A DNA stretch of 64,000 nt from Nostoc sp. LPT (GTDB taxonomy: Bacteria; Cyanobacteriota; Cyanobacteriia; Cyanobacteriales; Nostocaceae): positions 1 through 64,000 of the forward strand of contig NZ_JABXKF010000150.1 in assembly GCF_017115165.1 (NCBI RefSeq). Direction: 5' to 3'. This document shows, one piece after another, positions 1 to 8,319 of the stretch. The notes under the pieces are model-generated. The model was not told the DNA's origin and searched no databases. It saw only the letters and a program-made list of their open reading frames with translations. Both the position numbers and the translations under genes were made by a program. How positions within the stretch are numbered: position 1 is the stretch's first letter; the number at the start of each line of letters is the position of its first letter.

Positions 1-91
1 CTCATCTTTGCACTCACTACTTTTATCGTAAGCGATTATCCGGACATGATATCATGTCTATTTTTACATCCGTCAAATATAGGACTTACGT

Positions 92-144
92 CAATACTGT
101 TCGGGTAAGGCAAGAGACGCGATGAATCGCCGTCTATACAATGA
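92..144. repeat. Dispersed repeat, copy A (inverted copy at 5299-5352)
   Basis: About 53 bases beginning CAATACTGTT and carrying the core GAGACGCGATGAATCGCCGTCT match the reverse complement of 5299-5352 except in the spacer after CAATACTGTT. The core is partly self-complementary. Together with bases 1-454, where I see no gene, this is intergenic DNA at the window edge. Small dispersed repeats of this kind are common in Nostoc genomes. Function unknown. Confidence 0.6.
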
Positions 145-454
145 TGATTTATCGTATCTTTAGCGGTCTAAAATTTTGATCAAAAAACCTTAATCGAATT
201 ATATTGGAGCTTACGTGAATCTATCCCACTATTCTAAAAATTCCTACTTTTTGTCGTAAAATGTGCTTCAAAACCTTAATTTTTCGCTTTCATTTCTCAA
301 TAAGTTTAAGTTTTATAGCACAAATATTATTAGTAGGATAGGTTCGGGGAATACTTAGCTAAAAAATACTTGCTGGCATTTCAATTTTAAATGTAACAAT
401 TTGGACATCATCTAAATAACTGTAATTTGGCTATGATACCTGGGTTAATTTTGA

Positions 455-1213
455 TTAGGAAATGCTGAGAGCCATCAATTCTTCTGCTACGTCAAAGTTA
501 GCTGTGACATTTTGCACGTCATCCAAGCTTTCTAGAGTATCAATTAACTTGAAAAGCGATCGCGCCCGATCAGGATCGGTAACTTCTACACTATTACTAG
601 GAATCCAGCGCAATTCGGCATCAGTTACCTTAAAGCCTTGATTTTTGAGTGTCTGACTAAGGGTTTCTAAATTTGCAATATCAGTAAATACCTCAGCCAT
701 CTCATCTTCAGTCATCTCATAAGACTGGGCACCGCCTTCAAGGGATGCTTCTAAAAGCTGTTCTTCGTCAAGTACACCCTGCACTACACAAACGCCTTTT
801 TGTTCAAACATCCAGCTAACACAACCTGTTTCACCAAGATTGCCACCATTTTTACTAAAAGCTACACGCAAGTCAGCAGCAGTGCGATTACGATTATCTG
901 TGAGGGCTTCGATTAAAATCGCTACACCACAAGGGCCATAGCCTTCGTAGCGAATGGCTTCAAAGATAGCATTATCGCCGCCAAAAGTGCCTGCACCTTT
1001 AGCGATCGCTCGTTCAATATTATCATTGGGAATACTCGCAGCCTTTGCTTTGTCAACTGCCGTGCGAAGTTGAAAATTCAACGCCGGATCTGGTACGCCG
1101 CTTCTAGCCGCCACGATAATCGCCCTAGATAACTGAGTAAAGGTTTTTCCCTTTTTTGCATCTACTACCGCTTTCTGGCGCTTAATATTTGCCCATTTAC
1201 TATGTCCTGCCAT
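455..1213 (-). CDS. yebC: YebC/PmpR family DNA-binding regulator (TACO1-like)
   Basis: A 252-residue cytosolic protein, close to the usual family length (about 240-250). It opens with the family signature [20 protein letters not shown], followed by the conserved [19 protein letters not shown] and [13 protein letters not shown] segments of domain 1. The middle carries the EGYGP and [13 protein letters not shown] motifs, and the acidic C-terminal domain follows. Bacterial members are described either as transcriptional regulators or, like mitochondrial TACO1, as factors that help ribosomes through difficult sequences such as proline runs; the sequence cannot decide between these. The ATG at 1213 starts the conserved motif, so the start is secure. 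The gene stands alone, with no partner within 150 bases upstream. Confidence 0.95.
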   Translation of the reverse strand: MAGHSKWANIKRQKAVVDAKKGKTFTQLSRAIIVAARSGVPDPALNFQLRTAVDKAKAASIPNDNIERAIAKGAGTFGGDNAIFEAIRYEGYGPCGVAILIEALTDNRNRTAADLRVAFSKNGGNLGETGCVSWMFEQKGVCVVQGVLDEEQLLEASLEGGAQSYEMTEDEMAEVFTDIANLETLSQTLKNQGFKVTDAELRWIPSNSVEVTDPDRARSLFKLIDTLESLDDVQNVTANFDVAEELMALSIS

Positions 1214-1369
1214 AATTTGAGATTATCATAACTCTATTCAAGATTAGGATATACCTAGTTTTTGTCTTAATGCAAAGGTGCATTTAGTAAAAGTTCGCCA
1301 AGATGCAGCACTGAGATTTGATTTTCAAGTGAGATGAGGAATGGTGTCTTCAATTACTTCGTATCCTGT

Positions 1370-2938
1370 TTAGATAACAAAAGGTTCAAGTTCCGTGTTA
1401 TGCCACTCTTGTTCAAGCCGTTCAGTAATCAACGGTCTGATGATAAACTTGGGCGGGCTACCATCCAGAACATCAATCCGCACACATGAATAAGGCAGTC
1501 GGTTCTGGAAATTGTAGTTATGACGGCCCACAAATAGCGTTGAATCCGCAACTTTCCGAGTGGGTTTACCTAGAATGTCAGCAAAAGTTTCCATCAATTC
1601 AGTCCCTTCTCGCCGTTGATAGCGGGGACGATGACCGCTACCACCAGAGATAATACAGTTAATGTGCGAGTCTGCAAATCCGGTATCAGTTGTGCAAAGA
1701 TGCTCTAAACAGTGAGCGTGTCCATTTAAAATCAAATCGACTATGGGACGTTCTTTAATTAGAGAACCAAGAGTTTCTGCCACTTGTTCAAAGACCCAGC
1801 GCAAGCGGTGGCGAACCGCCAAGGTTTGTGCCTGATTCCACTTGGTAGCTTCTGTGACGTAGGGAGGATGGTGGAAAAAGATTACACGTCCGCGCACTTG
1901 GGAAGTGTTCCAAGATTCGATTAGTCTGCTTCGCAACCATTCAAGTTGTTCAAAGTCGATCGCAGGCATTTGATGAGATGCTAGTTGTTTTTCAATGTCG
2001 ATTTTGATCTCGTTGATTTGGTCTAATTTGGCACTAAGGTCATCAAGTTGTTCCGCTTCGGTGGGTTTATCTGGGTTGAGGCGATCGTATATTTTCAAAA
2101 TCTGCAATTCTTCTCGATCTATTTCCTGACGACGCTTTTGCAATTCCTGGCGGTAAATTTCCCCCTCTTGAGTTGCAGGTAAAGGTGAGGGTGTATTAAA
2201 GGTATTAGAATCCAATGCAAAAAAGTCAATCCCGCCGTAACGAAAGGTGTAATAGCGATTGGGTAAACGGGTAAACTGTCCAGGTTCATAACGCAAACAG
2301 CGCCCTGTGTCGGTCTTTGCAGTGTAGTGCCGATCTAAATGACGTTCTAACTCTTGTGGAGACATCGCTTGAGTGTAGTCCATAAATGCCCGTGCATAAG
2401 CATTACCTTGATACGATCCATGCCAGCCAATCTCAATGTCTTTGTAGCGGAACAGGCGACGCAGTGAGGATGTTGTGCCAGTAAATAAACGGTACATCAA
2501 CGGCACATCGTAGTAATCATGATTCCCAAGTACTGGTAAGAACGGCAGATTAAACACCATGCGGTCATAAGGAATGCCTTTCGGGTTGTCACCACCAACA
2601 AGAAATTCCCGGTAAGGCTCAATAAAGTTTGTTGAATAATATTCTTGGGAACCCACCACATAGATGACATCGCCAGTATGCAACACAAAGCTGCAATCAT
2701 CGCGGTGAGTCAGCATCAGTTCGGCAACTTTTCGTTGGGGGTGGTGTCGAGAATGGGATTTAGTACCGGAATCACCGATAACCATAAAAGAAAATTCTGG
2801 ATTATCCTGCCTGCGATCGTCAATAACTATACTGGTTTGGTCAATTCCCCGTTGCACAAAACTTGGATGCATCCACCGCACCCGTTCCTTCATCTTTTGA
2901 ATTTTCACAGGAATCGGTGGATCGGAAATCAATTTCAT
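1370..2938 (-). CDS. Calcineurin-like metallophosphoesterase with coiled-coil insert
   Basis: A 522-residue protein with the ordered metal-binding motifs of the calcineurin-like/purple acid phosphatase superfamily: GDSG (Asp56), GDVIY (Asp90), GNHD (Asn139, His140), FFHHPPY, and NGHAHCLEH near the C-terminus. Between the third and fourth motifs lies a charged Glu/Lys/Gln-rich stretch (roughly residues 255-325) that looks like a helical coiled-coil insertion. No signal peptide or membrane segment is evident, so a cytosolic hydrolase of a phosphoester is the safest call; the substrate is unknown. The GDSG form of motif I instead of DxH resembles the purple acid phosphatase branch. The start at 2938 is the first ATG; a later one (residue 16) is possible because conservation begins near residue 50. 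Confidence 0.85.
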   Translation of the reverse strand: MKLISDPPIPVKIQKMKERVRWMHPSFVQRGIDQTSIVIDDRRQDNPEFSFMVIGDSGTKSHSRHHPQRKVAELMLTHRDDCSFVLHTGDVIYVVGSQEYYSTNFIEPYREFLVGGDNPKGIPYDRMVFNLPFLPVLGNHDYYDVPLMYRLFTGTTSSLRRLFRYKDIEIGWHGSYQGNAYARAFMDYTQAMSPQELERHLDRHYTAKTDTGRCLRYEPGQFTRLPNRYYTFRYGGIDFFALDSNTFNTPSPLPATQEGEIYRQELQKRRQEIDREELQILKIYDRLNPDKPTEAEQLDDLSAKLDQINEIKIDIEKQLASHQMPAIDFEQLEWLRSRLIESWNTSQVRGRVIFFHHPPYVTEATKWNQAQTLAVRHRLRWVFEQVAETLGSLIKERPIVDLILNGHAHCLEHLCTTDTGFADSHINCIISGGSGHRPRYQRREGTELMETFADILGKPTRKVADSTLFVGRHNYNFQNRLPYSCVRIDVLDGSPPKFIIRPLITERLEQEWHNTELEPFVI

Positions 2939-2992
2939 GGCTGATAACTCTTGAATGCCTAACGCACACGCCGATTGTAACGAAATATTTAA

Positions 2993-3070
2993 TTGTCATT
3001 TGTCATTTGTCATTTGTGAATAACCAATGCCCAATGCCCTTCAGGAGTGCTGAGTGCTGAGTGCTGAGTG
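2993..3070. repeat. Heptanucleotide tandem repeats (STRR-like)
   Basis: Two short arrays lie in the gap between the phosphoesterase and the toxin gene: TTGTCAT repeated three times (from about 2993) and GAGTGCT repeated three times (3045-3065) plus a partial unit. Further copies of ACTCGGAACT- and CCAATCC-type units follow to 3150. Seven-base units of this sort are the short tandemly repeated repetitive sequences known from heterocystous cyanobacteria. Confidence 0.7.
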
Positions 3071-3153
3071 GGGAATCTCACTTCTTTACTCAGCACTTGA
3101 AACTCGAAACTCGGAACTGTTTAGCCCTATGCCCAATCCCCAATCCCCAATCT

Positions 3154-3579
3154 TTAAGGTAAATTTTCTCGCAGTAATGCTCGAAAGCCTGCTTGTTGAA
3201 AATGCTCATCAGCTGTCAGTGCTTCAGTGATGCCGCTATATTGCATAACAATAAAAGATACGCAATCGACAAATCCCCATTCTTTCTCTGTTCGTTCGCG
3301 ATATAGCTGGAAAGCACGTTCGTAGAGTTCCTGGGAAAGGGGGACAATTTCTACTTTGGAGTCTGCTACTAGAGAATTTAATAATATGATTGCCGCCTGA
3401 CGATAAGGTTGTTGGGATAAGGCATTGCCAATTTCCAACATTACCGCCTGTGTTGTCACCAAACGAGTTTCTGCTGCTTGTAACATTTTAGCCAGATGTA
3501 AGGCTCGGTCATGCAAGCGATCGCTCGGTGCCGATAAGGCAATGGCAAATGATGTATCAAGAAAGACTTCAGAATGCAT
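3154..3579 (-). CDS. PIN-domain ribonuclease toxin (VapC-like)
   Basis: A 141-residue PIN-domain protein, a normal size for VapC. The acidic active-site residues expected for Mg-dependent RNA cleavage are visible: Asp8 in VFLDTSFAIAL, Glu49 in VMLEIGNAL, Asp105 in WGFVDCVSF and Asp124 in LTADEHF. VapC toxins cleave RNA, often tRNA, when freed from the antitoxin. The start lies 7 bases after the stop of the upstream small gene, so the two are almost certainly cotranscribed with the antitoxin first. All catalytic acids are present, so it looks intact. Confidence 0.85.
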   Translation of the reverse strand: MHSEVFLDTSFAIALSAPSDRLHDRALHLAKMLQAAETRLVTTQAVMLEIGNALSQQPYRQAAIILLNSLVADSKVEIVPLSQELYERAFQLYRERTEKEWGFVDCVSFIVMQYSGITEALTADEHFQQAGFRALLRENLP

Positions 3580-3586
3580 GAAAAGT

Positions 3587-3802
3587 TTACTTGCTGTACA
3601 AATATTTATCTATATTGGTAGACCAGTCAGATGGCCCTTCGAGATTGAGCGATCGTGCCGTTTGTAGAAATGATACCGTTTCATGTTCGCTTGGCGGTAA
3701 AATTTCAATACTGATTCGCACGCGGGTATTAATTGGCAGTACGATCGGTTCAGCCGGATAGAACACTTTGCCATTAAACACAGCTGTGATTTTTTCTACC
3801 AT
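3587..3802 (-). CDS. Antitoxin of the PIN pair (AF2212/DUF104-like)
   Basis: A 71-residue protein directly upstream of the PIN toxin. Its N-terminus (VEKITAVFNGKVFYPAEPIV) resembles the short beta-rich DUF104/AF2212-type domain found in antitoxins that precede PIN genes; the C-terminal half (ETVSFLQTARSLNLEGPSDW) is the likely toxin-binding arm. It would neutralise the toxin and repress the operon. Family assignment is from pattern memory and therefore tentative; the antitoxin role follows mainly from gene order and the 7-base spacing. Confidence 0.75.
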   Translation of the reverse strand: MVEKITAVFNGKVFYPAEPIVLPINTRVRISIEILPPSEHETVSFLQTARSLNLEGPSDWSTNIDKYLYSK

Positions 3803-3928
3803 TTTCCTTAAAAAGTTATTCTAGTCTATCCTAAGCTGGTTGTGGTGATACGGGTAGGGTAAACGACGCTAGAAGTAGTGAAGATACGTATACTTGTCTT
3901 ACAAATTATCTCGATTTTGCAAAATTGT

Positions 3929-5158
3929 CTAAACTACCAACTGGATTACACCCCACTGTCCATTTGTCAACCAAGAAGAGTCAGATTTTGCTACTTTCTC
4001 GATAACTTCTGGTTTTAAACCGACTGCTACTTCTGACTTTAGGGTGCGTAGAGCTACCATTGGCATGGGTAAGTAGCAGACTATATCTGCAATGTTGGTA
4101 GTAAAATTCCAATGGCGATCGCCTAATAATCGGCGATAATTGGCATCTCCTTTGACTATAACCAAACTCGCATTGGCTAACTCATTTTTGAGGGAGTTGG
4201 GTATTTCCCAAAAAGCTAAAGGCGATGTCCAAAAGTAATTTTCAGATAGTACTAAACGCCCTGATGCAATATTGTCTTGCAATCTTTTAGCAAAGGATGT
4301 AACTTGTTGATTTCCACTAGCGGCTAAAAAACTTGTTGTGTAATGTACATCCTTAATCGTGGCATCAGAGACAAAAGTCGGATGTGGCTTTAAGTGTAGG
4401 TAAACCCGATCGGTCAGTCCGCTACTTAACAAAAAATCTACTAAAAATAAATCACAAACAAGTTCAAAACCAGCATTGTCTACAACAAAATCAATCCGTC
4501 CTCCTTGAGAGTTGATTAACAATTCCGTGACTTGGGAGGCATCATTTACTAGGATGTGAGCTAGTTGGGTTTGAATATCAAAACGACTGCGATCGCTTTC
4601 GGACGCTGACCATAAACTCAAATCAACTCGATTTCCCCACAAAGCAAAATATAACAGTGCTATTAAAGCTGTTTGATTTGATTCTCCCTTTAGTTGTGAA
4701 TTATCTAACCAATTGTTAGCCTGACCACACAGTAGAATAATCGAATCCAGAGATGCTTCTAAACTTTGAGACTTTTGTAAATCAAATGGATCGACACCTT
4801 GCCAGGCACCAGGGCGAAAATAATTAGTAATTTCTAGAATTAACCGAAAAAAATAAGTTTCAGCAAAAAACCAAGGAACATCTACCCAACGCTGACCTTT
4901 GTAGAATTCTAAATATGTATTCCAGGCTGAAAAATCTACAGCAGTCTTATTTAAAAGAGGTTGTACATATCCTGCTGGCAATTTTGTAGCCAGGTTTTCT
5001 AAGCTGGTATTAATTTCAGACGAGAAATTATTTTCAGCAATAACTTTGCGAGCGATCGCAGGCATTCGTTGAGTAACTGTAAACTCAGTAAAAGAACCGA
5101 CTTCTGACCCCAAAAGAGACGGTGGTATGGGTAATTTGGGGATGTGGGGTATATTCAC
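3929..5158 (-). CDS. ARMT1-like / DUF89 damage-control phosphatase family protein
   Basis: A 409-residue protein resembling the DUF89/ARMT1 family of metal-dependent damage-control phosphatases. Visible family features are WVDVPWFFAETYFFRLIL with GAWQGVDPFDLQK (roughly residues 90-130), the DNAGFELVCDLFLVDFLL motif with metal-binding Asp/Asn (around 225), and KGDANYRRLLGDRHW near the C-terminus, where the conserved Lys-Gly-Asp-Ala-Asn sits. Members hydrolyse damaged or surplus phosphometabolites such as sugar phosphates; the substrate here cannot be read from sequence. No signal peptide. It is monocistronic, with the VapBC-like pair downstream on the same strand after a 127-base gap. Confidence 0.85.
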   Translation of the reverse strand: MNIPHIPKLPIPPSLLGSEVGSFTEFTVTQRMPAIARKVIAENNFSSEINTSLENLATKLPAGYVQPLLNKTAVDFSAWNTYLEFYKGQRWVDVPWFFAETYFFRLILEITNYFRPGAWQGVDPFDLQKSQSLEASLDSIILLCGQANNWLDNSQLKGESNQTALIALLYFALWGNRVDLSLWSASESDRSRFDIQTQLAHILVNDASQVTELLINSQGGRIDFVVDNAGFELVCDLFLVDFLLSSGLTDRVYLHLKPHPTFVSDATIKDVHYTTSFLAASGNQQVTSFAKRLQDNIASGRLVLSENYFWTSPLAFWEIPNSLKNELANASLVIVKGDANYRRLLGDRHWNFTTNIADIVCYLPMPMVALRTLKSEVAVGLKPEVIEKVAKSDSSWLTNGQWGVIQLVV

Positions 5159-5298
5159 TACAAACTTTGATTTTCCTGATCTTTTTAGTTATTCTAACCC
5201 TGTATGCGACTTGATTTCAAACCTAATTAACTCAAAAGCGGGATAAATCCACCAATGCTGCAAACAAAGCATTTAAGAAAGTCAGAAAAAAAAGACTG

Positions 5299-5352
5299 AT
5301 TATTGTAGAGACGGCGATTCATCGCGTCTCTTGTTTTAACCAAACAGTATTG
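5299..5352. repeat. Dispersed repeat, copy B (inverted relative to 92-144)
   Basis: On this strand it reads ATTGTAGAGACGGCGATTCA and continues to CAGTATTG; its reverse complement matches the element at 92-144 in the core and both ends. It fills part of the 304-base gap between the DUF89 gene and the small secreted protein. I see no real coding sequence in that gap. Confidence 0.6.
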
Positions 5353-5462
5353 GGAGTGGTGCTTTTCGTTGTTGTGGAAGCCATGAAAGATTGGGAATTG
5401 GATGTAGAAGATACTAAAATTATAGGGAGATGCGGAGATTGATTCCAGCACTCCTAAATTGT

Positions 5463-5864
5463 CTATTGTGAATCATTAATATCGCCAAAGGATCTCATCT
5501 GTAACTCGACTGCGTTGACGTAACTTCGATCGTTCAAAACTTGCGCTGGTAACTTATTAGCCCTGATAGCAGCCTGAACCACATCTTTCGCAGTCAAGTA
5601 TCCGGTTTGGTATTTGAATAACAAAGTGCCCCCACTAGGAATACCCTGGTCTTTTAAATAACCTTGATAAGCTAGAAAAGCAATATTGAAGGGTTGCAGA
5701 TATTTAGTATCTGTGGAATTTTTACGTAAAGTATTAGAGTTGATATTTGGATTTATTTGTCCACCACCATTGTTCGTATTAACTGTTTGAGCGCCAGCAA
5801 TTTTAGGGATGAAAGCCATAGAAGTAATGATAAGTGCAGAATTGAGCAAGGTTGTGAATTTCAT
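5463..5864 (-). CDS. Small secreted protein, unknown function
   Basis: I do not recognise the family. The open frame extends to 5885, but I prefer the ATG at 5864 (133 residues). It is preceded by AAGGA at good spacing, and the decayed neighbour at 6371 begins with the same residues (MKFTxLxNSA). An N-terminal signal peptide is visible (MKFTTLLNSALIITSMAFIP, cleavage after AGA), followed by an Asn/Gly-rich linker and a compact C-terminal region with LQPFNIAFLAYQGYLKDQGI and LTAKDVVQAAIRANKLP. It is probably periplasmic or extracellular. No operon partner. Confidence 0.6.
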   Translation of the reverse strand: MKFTTLLNSALIITSMAFIPKIAGAQTVNTNNGGGQINPNINSNTLRKNSTDTKYLQPFNIAFLAYQGYLKDQGIPSGGTLLFKYQTGYLTAKDVVQAAIRANKLPAQVLNDRSYVNAVELQMRSFGDINDSQ

Positions 5865-6146
5865 GATTTTATCCTTAGTAGACATTAATTAGTGTTTTAA
5901 AGTCATCAACTCTTATTTTTTAAAACTTTCAGTATTTTGTAATTAGTCATCATATTTTTCGATTTACAACTCACAATTTTGAGTGAAATAATTTCCTCAA
6001 ATCTCGATTAAACAAGATTTGAAGAGAATTAATACAGGTTGATAATGGAGTATTGTGGAAATAAACAAATTTATGATGAACTGTGACAAAGCTGTAATTG
6101 ATAAAACGATCTAAGCTAAACCTTAAAAGCACAGAACTAACTTAGA

Positions 6147-6371
6147 TCATTCAAAATTACCAAAACCCATCATGTAATAGGCGATAAAAGCAGTATCAAA
6201 GGATTTGAGGTGATTGACATTCGTGGAATAGCTAGGGAAAGTGTCAGAGTTGATGGCTGTGTTTATTGATGGGCTATTGTGGTTCCTGGATAGATGAAAG
6301 CAAGTGATTTTAGGCATAGAAGTAATCCAAGTAACAATATGTGCAGAATTGACTAAATTTGTGAATTTCAT
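6147..6371 (-). pseudogene. Decayed paralog of the small secreted protein at 5463
   Basis: The 74-codon frame starts MKFTNLVNSAHIV and contains INSDTFPSYSTNVNHLKSFD and FIAY, matching MKFTTLLNSALII, INSNTLRKNSTDTKYLQPFN and FLAY of the neighbour. After FIAY it jumps to MMGFGNFE, which corresponds to the neighbour's C-terminal QMRSFGDIND, so about 55 codons have been lost internally. The signal peptide is damaged (IPKIAGAQ became MPKITCFH) and no Shine-Dalgarno is visible. A tandem duplicate that decayed is the simplest reading. Confidence 0.65.
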
Positions 6372-6613
6372 AGAATTATATTCAACTGAAGAAAGTGCAA
6401 TCAGTATCCTCTAGTAATAGAGTTCACTGTTTTCTTAATCTCAATCTTTTATCGGAAGTTTACCTGATGGGTTGATTTGTTATTTACCCGAACTGGTAAG
6501 TTAAATTCCCCCCAATTGGAAAAATGGGGAATTAGGAGAAAGTTTAGTAATAACTTCAAAGAGGCAAAGATATGCTAAATAGAATCCTTAGCTGACAAGG
6601 ATTTTTAGAAGAT

Positions 6614-6643
6614 GCATTAGCGTAGCTCGCCGCAGGCATCGCC
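6614..6643. repeat. Small dispersed repeat (GCATTAGCGTAGCTCGCC type)
   Basis: Thirty bases containing TAGCGTAGCTCGCCGCAGGC; a related copy in inverted orientation lies at 44955-44984 inside a transposase relic, and fragments occur around 16630-16680. It is the only recognisable element in the 570-base gap 6372-6940, which otherwise holds no gene I can support. Confidence 0.55.
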
Positions 6644-6940
6644 TATTCACATATCTAGAGATTTTTGTTTAAGGCTATCAATCGAAATCCAACTTTGTTT
6701 TGGCTAATTAACTTTCCATACCAATATGCTAGAAAATCTTGATGATGGAAGCAAATGCTTTTAATTTTCAAATTGATAAATAAAAGTGATTGCAATTAAT
6801 ATCTAGAGGGAAATTCTCCAATTCATTGCCTTTTCGTGACTTCTGAACTATTTTGGCAGTGTCACGGGTTCCATAAATTCACTACAAATAAGCTAATAGT
6901 GTCAAAATGTTATATGTATAGTTTATTTACAAAGTCATTT

Positions 6941-7225
6941 ATGCCGAAAGCAATTTGGAATGGAGCTGTTTTAGCCGAGAGTGATAATACTGTAGTTGTG
7001 GAGGGCAACCATTATTTCCCTGTTGACACCATTAACAAACAGTACTTTACTGAAAGCAACACTCACACTAGTTGTGCTTGGAAAGGTGTTGCCAGTTACT
7101 ACAGTATTGAAGTTGATGGGCAAGTCAACAAAGATGCTGCTTGGTATTATCCCAGCGCTAAGGAGAAGGCTAAGAACATTGAAGGTTATGTCGCCTTCTG
7201 GAAGGGTATAAAAGTAGAGGCTTAA
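6941..7225 (+). CDS. DUF427 domain protein
   Basis: A 94-residue DUF427 protein: MPKAIWNGAVLAESDNTVVV, then GNHYFPVDTINKQYF, CAWKGVASYYS and AWYYPSAKEKAKNIEGYVAFW, the last being the family hallmark. The frame is open from a GTG at 6836, but the extra 35 residues do not belong to the family, whereas the ATG at 6941 begins exactly where DUF427 proteins begin. Function is unknown; the fold is a small beta barrel. It ends 64 bases before a strong hairpin terminator shared with the convergent PEP-CTERM gene. Confidence 0.9.
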   Translation: MPKAIWNGAVLAESDNTVVVEGNHYFPVDTINKQYFTESNTHTSCAWKGVASYYSIEVDGQVNKDAAWYYPSAKEKAKNIEGYVAFWKGIKVEA

Positions 7226-7288
7226 TAAAGGTTCCTGGAAGTATTTTAGTTGCAGGTAATTGATATTACATTCGACTAATTGCCCATA

Positions 7289-7322
7289 AAATACTTAGCC
7301 CGCGCACGCGGGCTAAGTATTT
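7289..7322. terminator. Bidirectional hairpin terminator
   Basis: A perfect 16-bp inverted repeat (AAATACTTAGCCCGCG, two bases, then its complement) ends in A/T runs on both sides. It lies between the convergent DUF427 (+) and PEP-CTERM (-) genes and would terminate both. Confidence 0.85.
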
Positions 7323-7354
7323 AAATTTATTTGCGAATTTATTTGAACACGTAA

Positions 7355-8182
7355 TTATACCTTCGGCTTGCGAAATGCTGCTTGCTTTCTCTTCGTCAGC
7401 CAAGCTAGACTACCAGCAAGTATAGTACCAGCGATCGCACTTGGTTCGGGTACTCTTCTCAGAATCAGGTTAGGGGTTGTAAGAGTTATGTTTCCTCCTA
7501 ATCCTAAATTATTTCCACCAGCATTAATTTGCCCATTATTATTTAAGCCAAGATTAGTACCGCTAGTGATGCCGTTGGGAGTCCCGATACTACTATAATC
7601 TTGAACAATCAGTTGACCAGTATTAATCACAGTATTGTTGCTGCTAACTAGGTGACTATGATCGGTGAGCGTCACCACATCACTAGCATTAATCTCAATA
7701 TTATTGCTGCTGATAATGCTATTGATAAGTTTTAAGTTACTATCTATCTTAAAATTATCGCCGCTAACAGTGCTATTGGTAAAGGTTAGGTTACTAGAAC
7801 TGTAAGCATTGAAATTACCAGCGATCGCTAACCCAGAAAATTTAACATCGGCGTCACTAATGTCAAATACGGGAAAGTTATTATTGCTACTGATGGTAAG
7901 TAAGTTAGCACCTGGGCCATTAATAGTGAGATTTTTTGCGAGCGCAAGTGCCCCACTTGTCAAGGTAATTGTACTGGGATTACTACCCAATAGGAACTCT
8001 ACTACGTCATTGCTAGTTGCAGTGTTGATAGCGTCTCGCAATGAGCCAAAGCCACTGTCATCAAGATTGTTAACCGTCAAAGTAGCAGCTTGGGCTGATT
8101 CCACTTGCATTATCACCCAACCCAGAGCAACAGCTGTGGAAATAGCTTGAGCAACAGCCTTTTTTCTATTGTTTTTTATCAC
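7355..8182 (-). CDS. PEP-CTERM sorted exported protein
   Basis: A 275-residue exported protein of low complexity. It has an N-terminal signal peptide (AVAQAISTAVALGWVIMQVE, cleavage after AQA). The body opens with TLTVNNLDDSGFGSLRDAIN, the start typical of beta-helix proteins, followed by Asn/Ser/Thr-rich strands with repeated 'SNN' and 'TNS' elements, probably a short parallel beta helix. It ends in a PEP-CTERM signal: VPEPSAIAGTILAGSLAWLT with a basic tail RKQAAFRKPKV. The C-terminal signal implies processing by an exosortase-like system and surface display or release; no exosortase gene is in the window. Ligand or role unknown. It is transcribed away from the ligase gene at 8320. Confidence 0.85.
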   Translation of the reverse strand: MIKNNRKKAVAQAISTAVALGWVIMQVESAQAATLTVNNLDDSGFGSLRDAINTATSNDVVEFLLGSNPSTITLTSGALALAKNLTINGPGANLLTISSNNNFPVFDISDADVKFSGLAIAGNFNAYSSSNLTFTNSTVSGDNFKIDSNLKLINSIISSNNIEINASDVVTLTDHSHLVSSNNTVINTGQLIVQDYSSIGTPNGITSGTNLGLNNNGQINAGGNNLGLGGNITLTTPNLILRRVPEPSAIAGTILAGSLAWLTKRKQAAFRKPKV

Positions 8183-8319
8183 TTAAAACTCCTCAGATTT
8201 AGAGCAAGCAAGTATATTGAATGATGTTTAAGTTTATAACGTCTAACAAAATAAAATATAAGTATAATCTAGGGGTGCTGGTGTTGATTGATTAAACAAA
8301 CGCTTGACCATCCAAATTT

